A DNA stretch of 64,000 nt from assembly GCA_004293905.1 (NCBI GenBank), contig RDZE01000016.1, forward strand, positions 153,904-217,903, given 5' to 3'. Below the pieces are notes generated by a model. That model searched no databases. It was not told where the DNA came from and worked only from the letters and a program-made list of their open reading frames with translations. Of the stretch, positions 16,158-25,699 are shown one piece after another (position 1 is the first letter of the stretch; each line of letters starts with the position of its first letter). A program made the position numbers and the translations under genes. Source of the DNA: Cytophagales bacterium. GTDB taxonomy: Bacteria; Bacteroidota; Bacteroidia; Cytophagales; Microscillaceae.

Positions 16158-18629
16158 ATGAAATGGCTAAATCAAATATCCTTTTCTACTAAACTATACA
16201 TCGGCTTTGGCGTATTGCTATTTTTCTCATTATTAGTAGCAAGTGTTTCATTATTACAACTACGCGAACTCCAAAAAATCAATCAAGGCTTAAGTGCCAA
16301 ATGGTTGCCAAGCATAGGCACTCTGCGCAATGTAACCGATGCTTTCGACCGCTACCTCATACGCGAGCAAGACTACCTCAACGCCAAAGACGAACTCTCA
16401 CGCAAAAAATTCAAAAGAACCTTAGACAGCTTACACAAAATCATAGACAATAGCATCTTATCTTATGATTCACTTTCTTCAGAAACCGAGAAAAAAGGTG
16501 CATTCACAGATTTTAGAAACAAAATGGAGGAGTTTTATGCCAACTCGAAATTGCTTTTAGACTTGGCTGATATCAATAAATCTGACTCCGCCTTTCAACT
16601 TCGGCGCACCAAAACCCGCATACAACTCTTAGAAGATGTAAGAAAAAACATTACGATACTTACCCGTAACAATATTAGAGGAGGAATTCAAGCCGCCGAT
16701 AGAGGCGATGAAATATTCACTTCCACCTTCCTCACCTTAGGCTTAGTATTAGGCATTTCTATACTATTAGGCTCTACCATAGCGTTCTTCACCGCAAGAA
16801 GTATCATCAAACAAGTAGGAGGAGAGCCACGAAAAATAGCAGCAATGGCACAACAAGTATCTATGGGCGACCTCGATATCCCCTTAGAAGATACAAAACT
16901 AAAAGACTACAGCATTTATGCATCTGTCAAACGCATCGTCATCACACTCAAAGAAATTGTAAACATTACCACCATCATTTCCAAAGGAAATACTTCTGAA
17001 AAACTAAGTGTAAAAAGCGAAAAAGACATTTTAGGAAGCTCCATCAACAACATGATAGATAGCTTCAAAGAACAAAACCACATCAAAGACGGACTCAATG
17101 ACCTTAGCGAACGCATCACAGGCAACATCGCACTCATTGAAATATCACAACGCGCACTCAATTTTATCTCCCGATTCACAGAAGCCGCACAAGGAGTACT
17201 TTATTTACCTGATAAACAAAAAGAAGATTCTTTCAAACTATTTGCCTCTTTTGCCTACTCCGAACGCAACGCACTTTCCAACGAATATCGACTCGGCGAA
17301 GGGCTCATAGGGCAAGTAGCCTTAGAGAAAAAAGAAATCATCTTAAAAAATATCACTCGAAAAGATGCCCTCATTACCACAGGCTTAGTACAAGAAGTAC
17401 CCCAAATGCTCATCGCTATGCCTTTGCTCTATGAAAATCAACACATAAAAGCCATCATAGAACTCAGCTTCACCACTCCTATTACAGAAAATCAGATGGT
17501 ATTTCTCAAAGAAGCCATGAGAATCGTAGCCAACTACATTCACTCCGCCGAACAAAACGATGAAGTAAAACGACTCCTAAACGTTTCCGAAGAAGCTACC
17601 CGAGAAGCACAAGCCAAAGCCGAAGAAATAGCAGAAGCCAACGCACAACTCGCACAACAACAAGAAGAATTACGCGCACAAGCCGAAGAGCTCAACGAGC
17701 GCAATGAAACCTTAGAACAAACACAAGAAGACTTACAGAGAAGAAGTGAAGAGCTCGAAAAAGCCAATACTGCAATGGAAGAAGTGAACGAAAACCTCGA
17801 AAAACTTGTCCAAGAGCGCACCTTCGAAATCACTCAGCAAAAAGAAGAAATAGAGGCACAACGCGACAGCCTCGAACAAGCCATAGAAGACCTCGAGCAC
17901 GAAAAACAAAAATCAGAGTCATTACTACTCAATATATTACCTGCACAAGTAGCCGAAGAGCTCAAGAAAAATGGAAAAACCAGACCACAAGAATACAAAC
18001 TTACCACAGTACTCTTTACCGATTTCCAAGGCTTTACCCAAAAAGCCTCACAAATGGACGGCGATACGCTCGTAACAGAATTAAATGAAGTATTCGAGGA
18101 GTTTGACCGAATCATAGAAAGATATAACCTCGAAAAAATAAAAACCATTGGCGATGCTTACATGTGCGTAGGTGGCTTACCCCTCCCTAATAAAACCAAC
18201 CCCATAGATGCCGTTTTAGCAGGCTTAGATATACAAAGATTTATGCAACGCAAATGGGAAGACTACCAAGCCATCGGGAAAGACTATTGGCGACTGCGCT
18301 TAGGTATTAACTCTGGACAAGTCATTGCTGGGGTTATCGGAAAGAAAAAATTTGCCTATGATATTTGGGGAGATGCTGTCAACTTAGCCAGCCGAATGGA
18401 AAGTAGTGGTGAAGTAGGAAAAGTAAACATCTCTGCCAATACTTACGAATTTGCACAACATTTCTTCGATTGCGAATCGAGAGGAATGATAGAAGTAAAA
18501 GGAAAAGGACAAACCGAAATGTTTTTTGTGAAAAGTATCAAATCTGATTTAGCAACTGACAACACCTGCATAGTGCCCAACGAAAAATTCTGGAAATTGG
18601 TAGAAAAACTAAACCATACCAAAATATAA
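16158..18629 (+). CDS. Membrane-bound adenylate cyclase with sensor, HAMP, GAF and class III catalytic domain
   Basis: An 823-residue signalling protein. A membrane segment (about 13-34) precedes a periplasmic four-helix-bundle sensor (35-185), a second segment (190-212) and a HAMP-like linker (213-270). A GAF domain spans about 320-465 and a long Glu/Gln-rich coiled coil 468-590. The class III cyclase domain covers about 610-795. Metal ligands are Asp622 (FTDFQGF) and Asp666 (GDAYM). Lys662 and Asp735 are the adenine-selecting pair, so ATP rather than GTP should be used; Asn742 and Arg746 complete the site. The product would be cAMP, but no cAMP-binding regulator is in the window. Confidence 0.92.
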   Translation: MKWLNQISFSTKLYIGFGVLLFFSLLVASVSLLQLRELQKINQGLSAKWLPSIGTLRNVTDAFDRYLIREQDYLNAKDELSRKKFKRTLDSLHKIIDNSILSYDSLSSETEKKGAFTDFRNKMEEFYANSKLLLDLADINKSDSAFQLRRTKTRIQLLEDVRKNITILTRNNIRGGIQAADRGDEIFTSTFLTLGLVLGISILLGSTIAFFTARSIIKQVGGEPRKIAAMAQQVSMGDLDIPLEDTKLKDYSIYASVKRIVITLKEIVNITTIISKGNTSEKLSVKSEKDILGSSINNMIDSFKEQNHIKDGLNDLSERITGNIALIEISQRALNFISRFTEAAQGVLYLPDKQKEDSFKLFASFAYSERNALSNEYRLGEGLIGQVALEKKEIILKNITRKDALITTGLVQEVPQMLIAMPLLYENQHIKAIIELSFTTPITENQMVFLKEAMRIVANYIHSAEQNDEVKRLLNVSEEATREAQAKAEEIAEANAQLAQQQEELRAQAEELNERNETLEQTQEDLQRRSEELEKANTAMEEVNENLEKLVQERTFEITQQKEEIEAQRDSLEQAIEDLEHEKQKSESLLLNILPAQVAEELKKNGKTRPQEYKLTTVLFTDFQGFTQKASQMDGDTLVTELNEVFEEFDRIIERYNLEKIKTIGDAYMCVGGLPLPNKTNPIDAVLAGLDIQRFMQRKWEDYQAIGKDYWRLRLGINSGQVIAGVIGKKKFAYDIWGDAVNLASRMESSGEVGKVNISANTYEFAQHFFDCESRGMIEVKGKGQTEMFFVKSIKSDLATDNTCIVPNEKFWKLVEKLNHTKI

Positions 18630-18633
18630 AGCA

Positions 18634-19407
18634 ATGACAACAAATACTACATTTCAAGAAATCATCATCAACGAACCTCTTGAAGGTGTCTGCGAAATAA
18701 GGCTGAACCGCCCCAATGTACTCAATGCACTTACGCCATTGATGCTCAAAGAGTTAGCCCAAATCACGCAGCAAATTGCCAAAGGGAATAAATATAAAAT
18801 AGTAATAGTGCGCGGTGAAGGTAGAGCATTTTCAGCAGGAATAGACCTCAAAGCAATGAACCAATCTATAGAAGGAGGGCAATTCTCTGCCGATGCCATT
18901 TTACAAGATGGTACTAACTTTCTGAATCAGCTACGTAGCATGCCCCAAGTAGCTATAGCAGCGGTCAATGGTTATTGTTTCACAGGTGCTACCGAACTTA
19001 TGCTTGGTTTCGACCTCATCATAGCTGCCGAAGAAGCCCAAATAGGAGATACACACGCCAAGTGGGGCATTGCGCCCAAATGGGGAATGACACAACGACT
19101 GCCACGCATGGTAGGCATACTCAAAGCCAAAGAACTTTCCTTTACTGCACAAGCCGTATCAGGCAAAGAAGCAGAAAGAATAGGGCTTGTAAATAAGGCA
19201 GTACCATTAGAAAAATTAGACGAAGCCGTTCAAGAAATGTGTCTTAAAATATTGGCGAATAGTGCGCAAACGATTGCCGCTATGAAACAACTTTACAACC
19301 AAAGTTTAGAACTTAATCTCTCTGGCGGGTTGCAATATGAGCAAGATAGACGTTTTGAAATCACAGACAGGCAAGAATTCTTAAGAGATTTTGAGAATAA
19401 AAAATAA
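18634..19407 (+). CDS. Enoyl-CoA hydratase/isomerase family protein
   Basis: A 257-residue crotonase-fold enzyme. The CoA-binding SAGIDLKAM (67-75) and the oxyanion-hole region VNGYCFTGATELML are present, and Glu121 corresponds to the first catalytic glutamate. The second glutamate of true hydratases is replaced: the segment reads GDTHAKWG, with His141 in its place. It may therefore be an isomerase, a hydrolase or another crotonase activity. It starts five bases after the cyclase stop, so it is probably co-transcribed with it. A hairpin follows the stop. Confidence 0.85.
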   Translation: MTTNTTFQEIIINEPLEGVCEIRLNRPNVLNALTPLMLKELAQITQQIAKGNKYKIVIVRGEGRAFSAGIDLKAMNQSIEGGQFSADAILQDGTNFLNQLRSMPQVAIAAVNGYCFTGATELMLGFDLIIAAEEAQIGDTHAKWGIAPKWGMTQRLPRMVGILKAKELSFTAQAVSGKEAERIGLVNKAVPLEKLDEAVQEMCLKILANSAQTIAAMKQLYNQSLELNLSGGLQYEQDRRFEITDRQEFLRDFENKK

Positions 19408-19408
19408 A

Positions 19409-19439
19409 AAAAAGGCTTCGAGCTATTCAAAACCTTTTT
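19409..19439. terminator. Bidirectional terminator between the crotonase gene and trxA
   Basis: AAAAAGG and CCTTTTT pair around a loop of about 17 bases, extended by two A-T pairs past a bulge, with A and T runs on the outer sides. It lies between two convergent genes. Confidence 0.5.
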
Positions 19440-19462
19440 AGAGAGTTATTTGCAAAAAAACA

Positions 19463-19780
19463 TTATATAGTATCTAATTTTTGTACTAATACGTTTTTAG
19501 GATTTACACCCACTACTTTATCTACCACTTTACCTCCTTTGAAAAATAACAAAGTAGGAATACTTCTGATACCATATTGCATAGCAGTATTAGGGTTAAA
19601 ATCTACATTCAATTTTCCAATGATGGCTTTGCCCTCATATTCATTTGCAATTTCCTCTACCACAGGACCTATCATTTTGCAAGGACCACACCATTCTGCC
19701 CAGAAATCAATCAATACGGGTTTATCAGAGTTGATAATTTCAGCAAAATTTTGGTCTGTAATTTCAATCGTTTTTGCCAT
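19463..19780 (-). CDS. trxA: Thioredoxin
   Basis: A 105-residue cytosolic disulfide reductase. The active site WCGPC has cysteines at 31 and 34, preceded by VLIDFWAEW. The cis-Pro is in RSIPTLLFF, near residue 75. Length and motifs are standard. It is the likely electron donor to the Bcp peroxiredoxin. It lies downstream of ftsH on the same strand with a 77-base gap, and no strong promoter is visible between them. Confidence 0.97.
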   Translation of the reverse strand: MAKTIEITDQNFAEIINSDKPVLIDFWAEWCGPCKMIGPVVEEIANEYEGKAIIGKLNVDFNPNTAMQYGIRSIPTLLFFKGGKVVDKVVGVNPKNVLVQKLDTI

Positions 19781-19857
19781 AATAAATATAAATTTGATTT
19801 TTTGAATTTGAATTGTCTGTATTCTTACTACACTTTTTTACTTGCTAAAGTTCAATA

Positions 19858-21870
19858 TTACGCTTTTTCTTCGGGTAGTACGGAATCTTCTTTGGCAGTA
19901 TCGCTGGAACCATTTTTTTCCTGAACCGATTTTACATATTGCTCATAAGAAGTTTGTCTTTCAGAAGGGCGTTTTCCGATGAGGTCTTCCAAATCGTTTT
20001 GGAAAATGATTTCGCGTTTCAGTAACTCTTGAGCAATGATTTCCAATTCTTTACGACGCGCCGTGAGCAATTCTTTTGTATGTTGGTAAGCCTTATCTAT
20101 CAATTTTCTCACTTCTTCGTCTATCGTTTTGGCAGTATCTTCCGAATAAGGTTTGGTAAATGCATATTCTGATTGTTTAGAATCATAGAAAGAGATATTA
20201 CCAATTTTATCATTCATACCATATATAGCCACCATACTGTAAGCCATTTTGGTAATGCGTTCTAAATCGCTAAGTGCGCCTGTAGATATTTTTTCGAAAG
20301 TAATTTCTTCTGCTACACGTCCGCCTAAGGTCATACACATTTCATCAAAAAGCTGCTCAGTCGTGTAAAGGAATTGCTCACGAGGTAAATACTGTGCATA
20401 GCCCAAAGCCGCTACACCACGAGGTACAATACTTACTTTTACCAAAGGGTCTGCGTGCTCTAAGAACCAACCTGCCACTGCGTGCCCTGCTTCATGGTAA
20501 GCAACAGTTCTTTTTTCTTCGGGCATAATAATTTTATTTTTCTTTTCCAAGCCGCCTATCACACGGTCAATAGCATCTTGAAAATCGTCCATTTCTACTT
20601 GTTTTTTGTCTTTGCGTGCTGCAATCAGAGCTGCCTCATTACAAACATTGGCTATTTCAGCCCCTGCGAATCCTGGAGTTTGTGCGGCTAATTTCTTAAT
20701 GTCTACATTATCAGATAGTTTTAGTGGCGATAAGTGTACTTTAAAAATAGCCTCACGCCCTAAAATATCGGGTTTATCAATACTAATTTGTCTATCAAAA
20801 CGACCGGGACGCAACAATGCTGAATCTAAAACATCGGGGCGATTAGTAGCTGCTAAGATAATCACACCAGAGTCAGTACCAAAGCCGTCCATTTCTACTA
20901 ATAAGGAATTTAGCGTATTTTCGCGTTCATCGTTTGCGCCGGGCATGGCACCGCGCCCACGCATCCGCCCAATAGCATCTATCTCATCTATAAAAACAAT
21001 GCAAGGTGCTTTTTCTTTAGCTTGTCTGAATAAATCTCTTACACGCGCTGCCCCTACCCCCACAAACATTTCAACAAAATCAGAGCCTGAAAGCGTGAAA
21101 AATGGCACATTGGCTTCGCCTGCTACAGCTTTGGCTAAGAGCGTTTTACCAGTGCCCGGAGGTCCTACAAGGAGTGCGCCTTTAGGAATTTTCCCACCCA
21201 AATTGGTAAATTTAGTAGGATTTTTCAGAAAATCAACAATTTCTTTGATTTCTTCTTTGGCTTCATCTAAGCCAGCAACATCATTAAAAGTTATTTTTAC
21301 TTTGTTGTCAGCATCAAAAAGTGCCGCTCTTGATTTGCCTATGTTGAATATTTGCCCACCGGGTCCTCCGCCTATCATTCTTCGGCTAAGATACCATATA
21401 GCAATAATCATCAGGAAGAAAAATCCCCAATTGAGGAGCATATTGGTAAAATTAGAACGTTTTTCGGTACGAAAGCCAATGCGATTTTCATCATCTACTT
21501 TTTGCTGTATTTGCTCAAAACGTTCTGAAAAATTATCGGGAGAAATGATGCGAAAGTGAAAATGAGGACCTCTATCAGAGGCTAAAGGGCTTTTTTGTAA
21601 CTCCAATTGAGAAGAATATTTATTAATAGCTTCTTTCTTTAGGGTTACTTCTACCTCTTCTTTGTCTACTACTATTACCTCTTGAATATCGCCTGCGAGG
21701 AGCATTTTTTCGAACTGGCGTTGGGTGATTTCTACTGCCGCATTGCCTCTGCTCAAGTAGGTAACTCCTATAATAAGCACTATTAAAACAGCAATTAACC
21801 AAAACTGGTAATTATTATTATTATTACTTTTAGGAGCTTTTTTATTGTTAGGATTTATACCGTTGCTCAT
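19858..21870 (-). CDS. ftsH: ATP-dependent membrane zinc protease FtsH
   Basis: A 670-residue membrane-anchored AAA protease degrading misfolded membrane and short-lived cytosolic proteins. An Asn-rich N-terminus leads to a membrane segment at 22-38, a periplasmic domain, and a second segment at 144-161. The AAA module has Walker A GPPGTGKT (236-243), Walker B VFIDEID (292-298) and the Arg-finger RPGRFDR (354-360). The protease HEAGH lies at 459-463. The charged, disordered tail is usual. It follows rsfS in the same direction by 74 bases. Confidence 0.97.
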   Translation of the reverse strand: MSNGINPNNKKAPKSNNNNNYQFWLIAVLIVLIIGVTYLSRGNAAVEITQRQFEKMLLAGDIQEVIVVDKEEVEVTLKKEAINKYSSQLELQKSPLASDRGPHFHFRIISPDNFSERFEQIQQKVDDENRIGFRTEKRSNFTNMLLNWGFFFLMIIAIWYLSRRMIGGGPGGQIFNIGKSRAALFDADNKVKITFNDVAGLDEAKEEIKEIVDFLKNPTKFTNLGGKIPKGALLVGPPGTGKTLLAKAVAGEANVPFFTLSGSDFVEMFVGVGAARVRDLFRQAKEKAPCIVFIDEIDAIGRMRGRGAMPGANDERENTLNSLLVEMDGFGTDSGVIILAATNRPDVLDSALLRPGRFDRQISIDKPDILGREAIFKVHLSPLKLSDNVDIKKLAAQTPGFAGAEIANVCNEAALIAARKDKKQVEMDDFQDAIDRVIGGLEKKNKIIMPEEKRTVAYHEAGHAVAGWFLEHADPLVKVSIVPRGVAALGYAQYLPREQFLYTTEQLFDEMCMTLGGRVAEEITFEKISTGALSDLERITKMAYSMVAIYGMNDKIGNISFYDSKQSEYAFTKPYSEDTAKTIDEEVRKLIDKAYQHTKELLTARRKELEIIAQELLKREIIFQNDLEDLIGKRPSERQTSYEQYVKSVQEKNGSSDTAKEDSVLPEEKA

Positions 21871-21944
21871 TATGATTTGAAATTATTGAAATTGATTATT
21901 GGTTTATTATGAAAAGAACAAACAAGTGCATGAGAAAGTTTTGA

Positions 21945-22325
21945 TTAGTCGCTATCAGAAGCAATTTGTTGTTGTGGTGCATCTCCCCAAAGGTCTTCGA
22001 TGGCATAAAAATCCCGACGCTCTTTGCGAAATACATGCACTACTACATCTACATAATCCAAAAGTATCCATTCTTTTTGTTCCTTCCCTTCACGTTGCCA
22101 AGGAAGTTCGCCGCAAGTTTTATATACCTTATCTTCCACTGCATCGGCTATGGCTTCTATATGGTTGGGAGAAGAACCAGAGCAAATAACGAAAAAATCA
22201 GTAATCGCTTGACGAATTTGACGTAAATCTAATACTACAATATTGATTCCTTTTTTATCTTGCATTCCTTCGGTGATTAGCTGGCAAAGAATGTCAGAAT
22301 TGATTTTAGTGACGGTTTCTCTCAT
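21945..22325 (-). CDS. rsfS: Ribosomal silencing factor RsfS
   Basis: A 126-residue member of the DUF143/Iojap family that binds ribosomal protein L14 and blocks subunit joining in starvation. Family signatures are IVVLDLR, ITDFFVICSG (about 41-50), EWILLDYVDVVVHVF and LWGD near the end. The start ATG is at 2232 5-22323, and 99 bases separate it from the divergent birA. The rsfS-ftsH order opposite birA is a common Bacteroidota arrangement. Confidence 0.95.
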   Translation of the reverse strand: MRETVTKINSDILCQLITEGMQDKKGINIVVLDLRQIRQAITDFFVICSGSSPNHIEAIADAVEDKVYKTCGELPWQREGKEQKEWILLDYVDVVVHVFRKERRDFYAIEDLWGDAPQQQIASDSD

Positions 22326-22372
22326 GGGCTAATTTGTTATTGTTTTTGGGGAATAATAAAACCCTTTCATTG

Positions 22373-22401
22373 TTTGATTTTTTAAATAATTTACTATTTT
22401 G
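22373..22401 (+). promoter_or_regulatory. Possible birA promoter
   Basis: TTTG (22373-22376), 18 bases, then TATTTTG (22395-22401), a one-base-short version of TAnnTTTG. Transcription would begin about 17 bases before the birA ATG. Confidence 0.4.
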
Positions 22402-22424
22402 CATTTGTAAATATACGAAAAAAA

Positions 22425-23189
22425 ATGGAAATAAATAATATTCCTACAATTTTTATTGGAAAAGATTTTACAGAACTGACATCTTGTCATTCTACTAATG
22501 GGTACTTGGCACAATTAAATACCGACAAGATGGCAGAGGGGGCTGTAATTGCTACCCTTGAGCAAACTGCGGGTAGGGGGCAAAGGGGAACTTCTTGGGA
22601 AGCCGAGCCTTATCAAAATCTTACTTTCTCAATCTTATTAAAACCTCATTTCTTGGCTGTTCAGGAGCAGTTTTTACTCAATATGGCGGTTGCTTTGGGC
22701 ATTTATAAGGCACTTCAAAATTTTTTGCAAGACAAAGCACCGCTTTCTGTCAAATGGTCTAATGATATCTACTATGGAGAGCAAAAAATAGCTGGAATAT
22801 TGATTGAAAATGCTATTAAAAGTTATTCTTTGGAGCGTTCTATTGTAGGTATTGGACTCAATGTAAACCAAACCCAATTTTTGCACGCGCCCAACGCCAC
22901 TTCTTTGTCTATGATTGAGGGGCAAACTTTTGACCTCGCTTCTGTACTAAAAAATGTATTAGTGGAGATAGAAAAATACTATATATTATTAAGAAATCAA
23001 TCTTTTAAGACCATACATCAACAATACGAAGCAACACTCTATAGAAAAGGGCAAATGCATTGGTTCAAAAGGGAAGAAGTTACTTTCAGAGGCATCATTA
23101 AGGGAGTGGAAGTGCAAACAGGGCAATTACTTATGGAGGTAGACCAAAAAATAGAAAAATTTTCTTTTAAGGAAATAGTTTTTTTGTGA
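22425..23189 (+). CDS. birA: Biotin-[acetyl-CoA-carboxylase] ligase
   Basis: A 254-residue monofunctional biotin protein ligase; there is no N-terminal winged-helix repressor domain. The biotinyl-AMP loop GRGQRGTSW is at 50-58, followed by KWSNDIYYGEQKIAGILIE near 105-123. It attaches biotin to the carboxyl-carrier of acetyl-CoA carboxylase in the cytosol. It diverges from rsfS. The stop lies at the base of a hairpin with a T run. Confidence 0.94.
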   Translation: MEINNIPTIFIGKDFTELTSCHSTNGYLAQLNTDKMAEGAVIATLEQTAGRGQRGTSWEAEPYQNLTFSILLKPHFLAVQEQFLLNMAVALGIYKALQNFLQDKAPLSVKWSNDIYYGEQKIAGILIENAIKSYSLERSIVGIGLNVNQTQFLHAPNATSLSMIEGQTFDLASVLKNVLVEIEKYYILLRNQSFKTIHQQYEATLYRKGQMHWFKREEVTFRGIIKGVEVQTGQLLMEVDQKIEKFSFKEIVFL

Positions 23190-23214
23190 AAAATCAACAT
23201 GTTGGTTTTTTTTT
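23189..23214 (+). terminator. Terminator after birA
   Basis: AAAAATCAA and TTGGTTTTT (23202-23210) form a 9-bp stem with one G-U pair and a CATG loop, continuing into a run of nine T. Confidence 0.6.
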
Positions 23215-23251
23215 CGTTTTTTTGTATATCTATAAAAAGCCTACTACTCTT

Positions 23252-24685
23252 ATGCTCAAAATAAACTATCTTAGTAAAGTATTGACAGGTGCATTTTTCA
23301 TCATCATTATAGTTGCATTTTCTTCTTGTTTTCGCTACGAAAGCATTCCTTTTGTAAGTCTGAAAGCACGCGTAGGAGTGCAAAGTACTACAGTAAGAGC
23401 AGGAGATACAGTACGTTTTTCTCAACTTTCATCAGAAGTGGCGCGCAATTTTATTTGGGAGTTTGGCGATAGCACTCTAAGCAATGAGCCTAACCCTACA
23501 CATATTTATCGTAATATTGGGATTTACCAAGTAAAGATGAAAGCACTGAAAGCTGATAACAGCACAGCAGATAGCGTGCTGGTTGCTATGCAGGTACTCC
23601 CTAAATCGCAGAAGCCTACTACGCTCCAAACTGTAGGAGCAGGGAATACTGATGAAACCGCAACTGCGCTTACCTCCACAGCCAATGGCTATTTGATGGT
23701 GGGGCGCAAAGATGTTAATACCATACTATTAATATCACTTACTACTAATTTTACAGTGTCATGGGCACGCGAAGTACGCAATATTACCAACAGTGCAGGG
23801 CTTGTGCAGGTAAGAGATGCCATAGAAGCTATAGATGGCAGTTTGGTAATTGTAGGTTATGTAAGTTATAATAACAACCAAGATAATGATGCTTTTATTG
23901 TTAAGTTTGATGCTACAGGCACAGAATCGTGGCGTAAAATAATTGCCACTACCAGAGATGAAAAATACAATAGTTTGGCTGAAGTGAATGGGAACTATGT
24001 CGCATTTGGCGCTTTGGAGAATGACAACGGCAAACAAATATTGCTCGATAATTATAGCGATGATGGTACTTTACTCTTTTCGAGTACCTTCTTATCGGGT
24101 GGTTCAGCCGAAAATATAGCAACTACTATTGATGGAGGGTTTGTGGTGGCTATTAATTACAACCAAGCCCCCGGATTATTAAAAATCAACCCAGTGGGCA
24201 CAATAGAGTGGGTTAGCATTGCCGATTTTGAAGGGGAAGCCTTAGGGGTTGCAGCCCTTTCTGATAGAAATTATGTATTGGTAGGGCGTAAAAAGCTAAC
24301 AACCAATGAGTCTGCGAATAGTGATAGTACTGCTGCTTTTATCAATAAATTGAATGATGTAGGTTCAGTCATCTGGCAAAAAGAATTTCAATTGTATAGC
24401 GATAGTTTTGTAGATGTAATAGAGAATCAATCTAAAGAAATTGTAGTATTGGGTATCAATACGAACCCTACATCGAGGCAAGATGCCGTACTTTGTCGCT
24501 ATGATTCTAAAGCAGGTAACCTATTGCGTGTACGTTTCTATGGAGGATTGGGGCAAGATTTTGCCAGCAAAATCATACTCAATACCGATGGGACTTATAC
24601 CATTGCAGGCGAAAGTGAAAGTTTTGCGACTAATAACTTTCGAAAAGATGCGTTCATTGCTAAAATTGTGGCTTTATTAGAGTAA
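23252..24685 (+). CDS. PKD-domain surface lipoprotein
   Basis: A 477-residue exported protein. The signal peptide ends in AFSSC, a lipobox with Cys at about residue 26. A PKD domain follows, with the hallmark IWEFGDST and HIYRNIGIYQVKM around 65-100. The remainder looks like a beta-propeller of WxRxx-type repeats (for example KFDATGTESWRKI and INKLNDVGSVIWQKEF). Such proteins mediate surface or polysaccharide contacts. I chose the ATG at 23252 because it gives a proper lipoprotein signal; the GTG at 23186 overlaps the birA stop. Its end overlaps the convergent glycosyltransferase by nine bases. Confidence 0.78.
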   Translation: MLKINYLSKVLTGAFFIIIIVAFSSCFRYESIPFVSLKARVGVQSTTVRAGDTVRFSQLSSEVARNFIWEFGDSTLSNEPNPTHIYRNIGIYQVKMKALKADNSTADSVLVAMQVLPKSQKPTTLQTVGAGNTDETATALTSTANGYLMVGRKDVNTILLISLTTNFTVSWAREVRNITNSAGLVQVRDAIEAIDGSLVIVGYVSYNNNQDNDAFIVKFDATGTESWRKIIATTRDEKYNSLAEVNGNYVAFGALENDNGKQILLDNYSDDGTLLFSSTFLSGGSAENIATTIDGGFVVAINYNQAPGLLKINPVGTIEWVSIADFEGEALGVAALSDRNYVLVGRKKLTTNESANSDSTAAFINKLNDVGSVIWQKEFQLYSDSFVDVIENQSKEIVVLGINTNPTSRQDAVLCRYDSKAGNLLRVRFYGGLGQDFASKIILNTDGTYTIAGESESFATNNFRKDAFIAKIVALLE

Positions 24686-25690
24686 AGATGCCTTCTTTTT
24701 GCCTCTTACAAAGTAAAGCCAAACGATGCTTTTTGGGAAAATTTTTGCTAAACTATTTTTACTTTTTAAGGTATTACGCCTTTTTTCTCTCCAAAAACCA
24801 AATTTTTTATAGAAATGCCAATAGGCTTTAAAAATTGCAGTAGCTTGTTTTGTATCTTTTTTTGATAGAAAACGAATCAAGGCTACGAAGTCTAATAAAA
24901 ATCGTATCAATAAAAGTCTGATAAGCCCTATAGTAGTGGGGTAATTTTTAACAATCATAGCCAAATTATTTCGGTAATTCAAAAAAGTTTTGCGTGGGCT
25001 ACCTTGCGCCAAAGTACCTCCACCCACATGAAAGATAGTACTATTGGCAACATAATAAATTTCATAGCCGATACTATGCAACCTCCAACAAAGGTCTATT
25101 TCTTCCATGTGCGCAAAAAAATCGTCATCAAATCCGCCTACTTTCCAAAATGCCTCCGTTCTGACCATCATACAAGCACCCGTAGCCCAAAAAACAGGTG
25201 TATTGGTTTCGTACTGTTGTGTGTCGGTTTCGGTAGAGTCAAAAATACGTCCCCTACAGAAAGCAAAGCCATATTTATCGAGCATACCTCCTGCTGCACC
25301 TGCGTATTCAAATTTTTGGGGTTCGTGGTAGGCTTTTATTTTAGGCTGACAAGCGGCTACTTGTGGGTTTTGTTGCATAAAATTTTCTAATGGTTCAAGC
25401 CATTCTGCTGTTGGTTCTACATCAGAATTAAGCAACAATAAAAAAGTATATTGTTCGGGCGAAATAGTACGCAATGCTTCATTATAACCCTTACTGAAGC
25501 CATAGTTTTGTGGTAAAAGTATTAAGGGGAGTGTCGGGAATTTTTCTTGTAAAAAAGCAACTGAATCATCTGTTGAGGCATTATCCGCGACAATAACATC
25601 AGCATTAGGGGTAAACTGCAAAACTTTGGGTAAAAATTTCTCTAAAAAAAATTTACCATTATAGTTCAAAATCACTACGGCAGTTTGCAT
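24677..25690 (-). CDS. Family 2 glycosyltransferase, rhamnosyltransferase-like
   Basis: A 337-residue GT2 enzyme like WbbL-type rhamnosyltransferases. VVILNYNG opens the GT-A domain, VADNASTDDS binds the nucleotide, LLLNSDVEP is the metal-binding DXD-like motif, and the acceptor-side pair lies in MEEIDLCWRL. A short hydrophobic stretch lies near residue 260. It would build a cell-surface glycan; the sugar is unknown. It starts 10 bases after accA in the same direction and probably shares its transcript. Confidence 0.87.
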   Translation of the reverse strand: MQTAVVILNYNGKFFLEKFLPKVLQFTPNADVIVADNASTDDSVAFLQEKFPTLPLILLPQNYGFSKGYNEALRTISPEQYTFLLLLNSDVEPTAEWLEPLENFMQQNPQVAACQPKIKAYHEPQKFEYAGAAGGMLDKYGFAFCRGRIFDSTETDTQQYETNTPVFWATGACMMVRTEAFWKVGGFDDDFFAHMEEIDLCWRLHSIGYEIYYVANSTIFHVGGGTLAQGSPRKTFLNYRNNLAMIVKNYPTTIGLIRLLLIRFLLDFVALIRFLSKKDTKQATAIFKAYWHFYKKFGFWREKRRNTLKSKNSLAKIFPKSIVWLYFVRGKKKASLL

Positions 25691-25699
25691 TGTATTTTG

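Noticed and set aside
20606..21559. A 317-codon frame opposite ftsH
   Set aside because: It is the reverse complement of a highly conserved gene with no independent protein features; similar long frames lie opposite groL (31503-32039) and the T9SS cargo gene (57633-58226).
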